Assembly (NCBI RefSeq): GCF_022682495.2
Contig: NC_071392.1
Location: forward strand, 81,918,797-81,982,796
Length of the DNA: 64,000 bases
Source of the DNA: Desmodus rotundus
Lineage: Eukaryota; Chordata; Mammalia; Chiroptera; Phyllostomidae
Reading direction: 5' to 3'
The notes under the pieces were generated by a model. That model saw nothing but the letters and a program-made list of their open reading frames with translations. It did no database searches and was not told where the DNA came from. The position numbers and the translations under genes are program-made. Positions 61,586-64,000 of the stretch are shown here, piece by piece. Positions within the stretch are counted from its first letter, which is position 1. Every line of letters starts with the position of its first letter.

Positions 61586-62030
61586 CCAGTGCTGAATTAC
61601 TTTACATATCTTATATATTCTTCACAACAATAAGGTTGGTACTTTTATTATCCTCTAGCTTATAATTTTAAAAATAATAGCCTGTGCAGCTCAGCTAGTT
61701 GCAGTGTTGTCTCATATACAGAAAGGTAGATTCCTGGCCAGGGCACACACCTGGGGTGCGGGTTCAACCCCTGGTCAGGGAGCCTACAAGAGGAAACCAA
61801 TCAATGCTTCTTTCTCACATCAATGCTTCCCCTCCCTCTCCCCCTCTTCCTCTCTCTCGAAAACCAATGTAAAAAATGTTGGGTGAGGTTAAAAAAAAGA
61901 AAAGAATAGCAAAGAATAGTTAAGCTACATGTCCAAGATCACACGGATAGGAAGAGGTCCCAGTAAGCTTTGAATCCAGGCCTCTAACTACAGATTGCAC
62001 AAACTTAACCATTACACAATGCCACACTTT
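61586..62030 (-). mobile_element. MIR SINE interrupted by a Ves SINE
   Basis: The left part 'cttcacaacaataaggttgg' and the right part 'gtccaagatcacacggatag' to 'tttgaatccaggcctctaac' are two halves of one minus-oriented MIR, split by the Ves copy at 61683-61905. Confidence 0.7.
61683..61905 (+). mobile_element. Ves-type bat SINE inserted in a MIR
   Basis: The head ctgtgcagctcagctagttg, the B-box-like ggttcaacccctggtcagg and a CT-rich 3' part identify a diverged Ves copy. An A-rich tail ends near 61905. Confidence 0.75.
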
Positions 62031-62046
62031 CCCAAAATGCTAACAG

Positions 62047-62062
62047 CACACACACACACACA
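62047..62062 (+). repeat. Short (AC)n microsatellite
   Basis: Eight AC units, close to the right end of the interrupted MIR. Confidence 0.9.
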
Positions 62063-62129
62063 ACAAAAGAGACACGCAGTACAATCAGCCTCTTACTATA
62101 CTAATCTTCTAATTGCCTCAATTATAATT

Positions 62130-62320
62130 GTCAATTATAAACAGAGAGACAGCCAGTTTGGGAGGTGTGAGAGTGCCCAGGTTAAGAACAGACATTACCT
62201 TACCAATCAACAACTATGTTGTCAAGCTGCTTGATCTTTCTTAGCTTTCGTTTCCTACTTTGTAAAATAAGAACACCATCACCCAATTCAGAGAGTTGCT
62301 GAGTGCAATACACAGTCGCT
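62130..62320 (+). mobile_element. MIR SINE fragment
   Basis: 'tttcgtttcctactttgtaa' plus aataagaacaccatcaccc and gagagttgctgagtgcaata match a plus-oriented MIR. Confidence 0.65.
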
Positions 62321-62964
62321 ACTCTCATTATTCTCTTACGCACACCGGCGGCCCCCCTCCCCAGCACCTAGGCAAAGCTGGGTCTACGGTAAATCTCTGG
62401 ATAAATATGTGCTTACTTGATGGCTCTCAAATATTACAAGTTCCCTGGACAGTTCTGCTCACTCAATAAACATTTAACAAGCTTCCATTACAGGCCAGGC
62501 AGTTCAGAGGGGTTATTCAAATAGAAGAGTCTTTTTCTAGCCATGGTAATAATTCCATGGCTGCCAAAGGAATCTTCTCTTCTCTCCCAACTTGCCTACC
62601 TGCCTCATGCAAAATTAAAATGCACCACCCTCTCCCCTCAGACAAATTCACCAACATATTTTTAAAAATGCACTCCATACTCTATTGGAATTACTTATTT
62701 GATTATAGGCATGTAAATGAAGGAAACACCAAGAAGGCATGTTCTGGTTGCTAAAAGCCCCTGAGAACTTGTGACCTCGTGTGTTACACAGGCTGTACTT
62801 CCCAAACCTCATCCATCCCCCCCACATTCCTAAAGCAATGCTGGTGTGGGCTTGGTGTGGGATGTGACAATAAACCCTATTTTAAAACAAGATGAGATTT
62901 GTTAACTGGGTTCTCTCAGGAGTTAATGGTACTCTCCTCCTCAAGGGAAAAAGTGATCACGCTG

Positions 62965-63395
62965 TTATGGGCTGAACTGTGTGTCCCGCCCCCACCACCA
63001 AAATTCACACGCTAAAGTCCCAAGGGCAGAAGGGTCTTTACAGAGGCAGTCGCTCCACAGTGAGATCCCTAGCGTGAGGGCCCTAATCCAGTATGACTGG
63101 TGCCCTCTACAAAGGGGAGATCGGAACACACAGATGCGCCCAGGGAGAACATGATGTGAACAGGAAGACAGAGATTAGGCGGATGTGACTATAAGCCAAG
63201 GAACACCAAAGATGGCCCCCAACCCACCAAAAGTTCGGGGAGAACCCTGGGGCAGGTTCATCCCCACAGCCTTCCGAAGGAACCAATCTGCAAGAACTGA
63301 GCTCAAACTTCCAGCCTCCGGAATGGTGAGCTAATACATTTCTGGTGTTTAAGCCCCACAGTGTGGGGTATTTGGTTACAGAAGCCCTAGAAAAT
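62965..63395 (+). mobile_element. MaLR-type LTR (MLT1-like)
   Basis: 'gttatgggctgaactgtgtg' opens the element. 'gagggccctaatccagtatg', 'cagcctccggaatggtgagc' and 'ggtatttggttacagaagcc' follow in the order known for mammalian MaLR LTRs. It is a solitary, old LTR with no internal region seen. Confidence 0.75.
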
Positions 63396-64000
63396 ACACA
63401 CACTTCAAACTGGATCCAAAGCCTGGGTTTAGTATGGCAGGTTTGGCTAACTGCGAAATGTTGACTTCTCTTTCCCAGTTGTTCCCACGAACCTTTGGGT
63501 CCCTTCCAACCATAATGCTCCCCTTCAGAAACCAAGAATACTTACACAGAAAACACATTCCTATGAAAGAAAAACACTATTAAAAACAACATTCTCATAC
63601 AAATAGATAGTAAGCATCTTACAAAGTTTTACTTAATGCATTAATGAAGCAACTGACATGGAAGACAAATACAAAATTAAAATGTGTACAAGAGACTGAG
63701 ATTTTAAATAGTCAAGAAAGACATGCCCCAAAGGCTGCTAAGTCAGACGCAAAACCTCACCCCTGTGGCATTCACTATTCCCTTTGTCTCTAAAATCACA
63801 GCACATCAGCTTTCCACAGGTTAACCTCTAACCTGATGGGGATGTACACTGTCAGCACCTCTATCAGTTTTGGGTTATTAATCAAGTGTACAGAGGCAAC
63901 CAAATTGCAATATCCACGAGCATCAGGTAAAAGGTCAGTACTAAATAACAAGGGTCTGCTTCTATCAGTACAGGCTCACTAGAACATGCTCTAGTAAAAT

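Larger units (their letters stand above)
45904..64000 (-). other. DGKI: DGKI upstream intron, at least 18.1 kb, right edge open
   Basis: This sequence is upstream of the first recognised exon in gene orientation, most likely intron 1. It holds L1 fragments (52670-53110 and 55500-56100), Ves SINEs (54216-54391 and 61683-61905), L2, MIR and MER5-like pieces, a palindromic GT/AC tract (58392-58450), a hAT-like MITE (61242-61361) and a MaLR-type LTR (62965-63395). I see nothing nameable in 45904-46790, 49000-52000, 56110-57540, 58451-60000, 60115-61240 and 63396-64000. No CpG island or first exon is present. Confidence 0.75.

Noticed and set aside
45904..64000. The DGKI first exon or promoter within the right end
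   Set aside because: No GC-rich coding exon with a donor site in the correct frame and no CpG island was found.

Overview
The window is a stretch of mammalian, almost certainly bat (Chiroptera), nuclear DNA lying inside one gene. The bat assignment rests on several copies of a tRNA-derived SINE with the 'gccctgactggtgtggctcagtg' style head and a CT-rich tail (Ves type), plus Laurasiatherian-style LINE-1 3' ends, an internally deleted mariner and MITE-like DNA transposons, on a background of ancient L2 and MIR repeats. No bacterial, phage or organellar gene organisation is present.

The only cellular gene I can support is on the minus strand: six consecutive coding exons (45903-45808, 25680-25606, 24299-24243, 16787-16722, 6502-6431, 1234-1118) encoding 161 residues of the tandem C1 zinc-finger region of a type IV diacylglycerol kinase. 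The residues WIIKVKKPQ at the end of the last exon fit DGKI (iota) better than its paralogue DGKZ. These are probably exons 2-7. The first exon and promoter lie beyond position 64000, and the basic nuclear-localisation region, catalytic domain, ankyrin repeats and PDZ-binding tail lie to the left of position 1. Every exon starts and ends on a codon boundary, has canonical AG/GT splice sites and keeps an open frame, so the gene looks intact here.

Layout from left to right: 1-1117 intron; exon at 1118-1234; a 5.2 kb intron with old L1-like ends; exon at 6431-6502; a 10.2 kb intron holding a decayed endogenous-retrovirus pol fragment, a 5'-inverted L1 and a deleted mariner; exon at 16722-16787; a 7.5 kb intron with L2, Ves, a 13-bp minisatellite and a tetranucleotide repeat; exon at 24243-24299; a 1.3 kb intron; exon at 25606-25680; a 20.1 kb intron with two MITEs, a Ves copy and several L2/MIR copies; exon at 45808-45903; then at least 18.1 kb of upstream intron with L1 fragments, Ves copies (one nested in a MIR), a long alternating purine-pyrimidine palindrome and a MaLR-type LTR. 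I found no new biological system. The points most worth checking are the run of six symmetric exons, the MITEs, the twin-primed L1, the retroviral relic and the palindromic tract.
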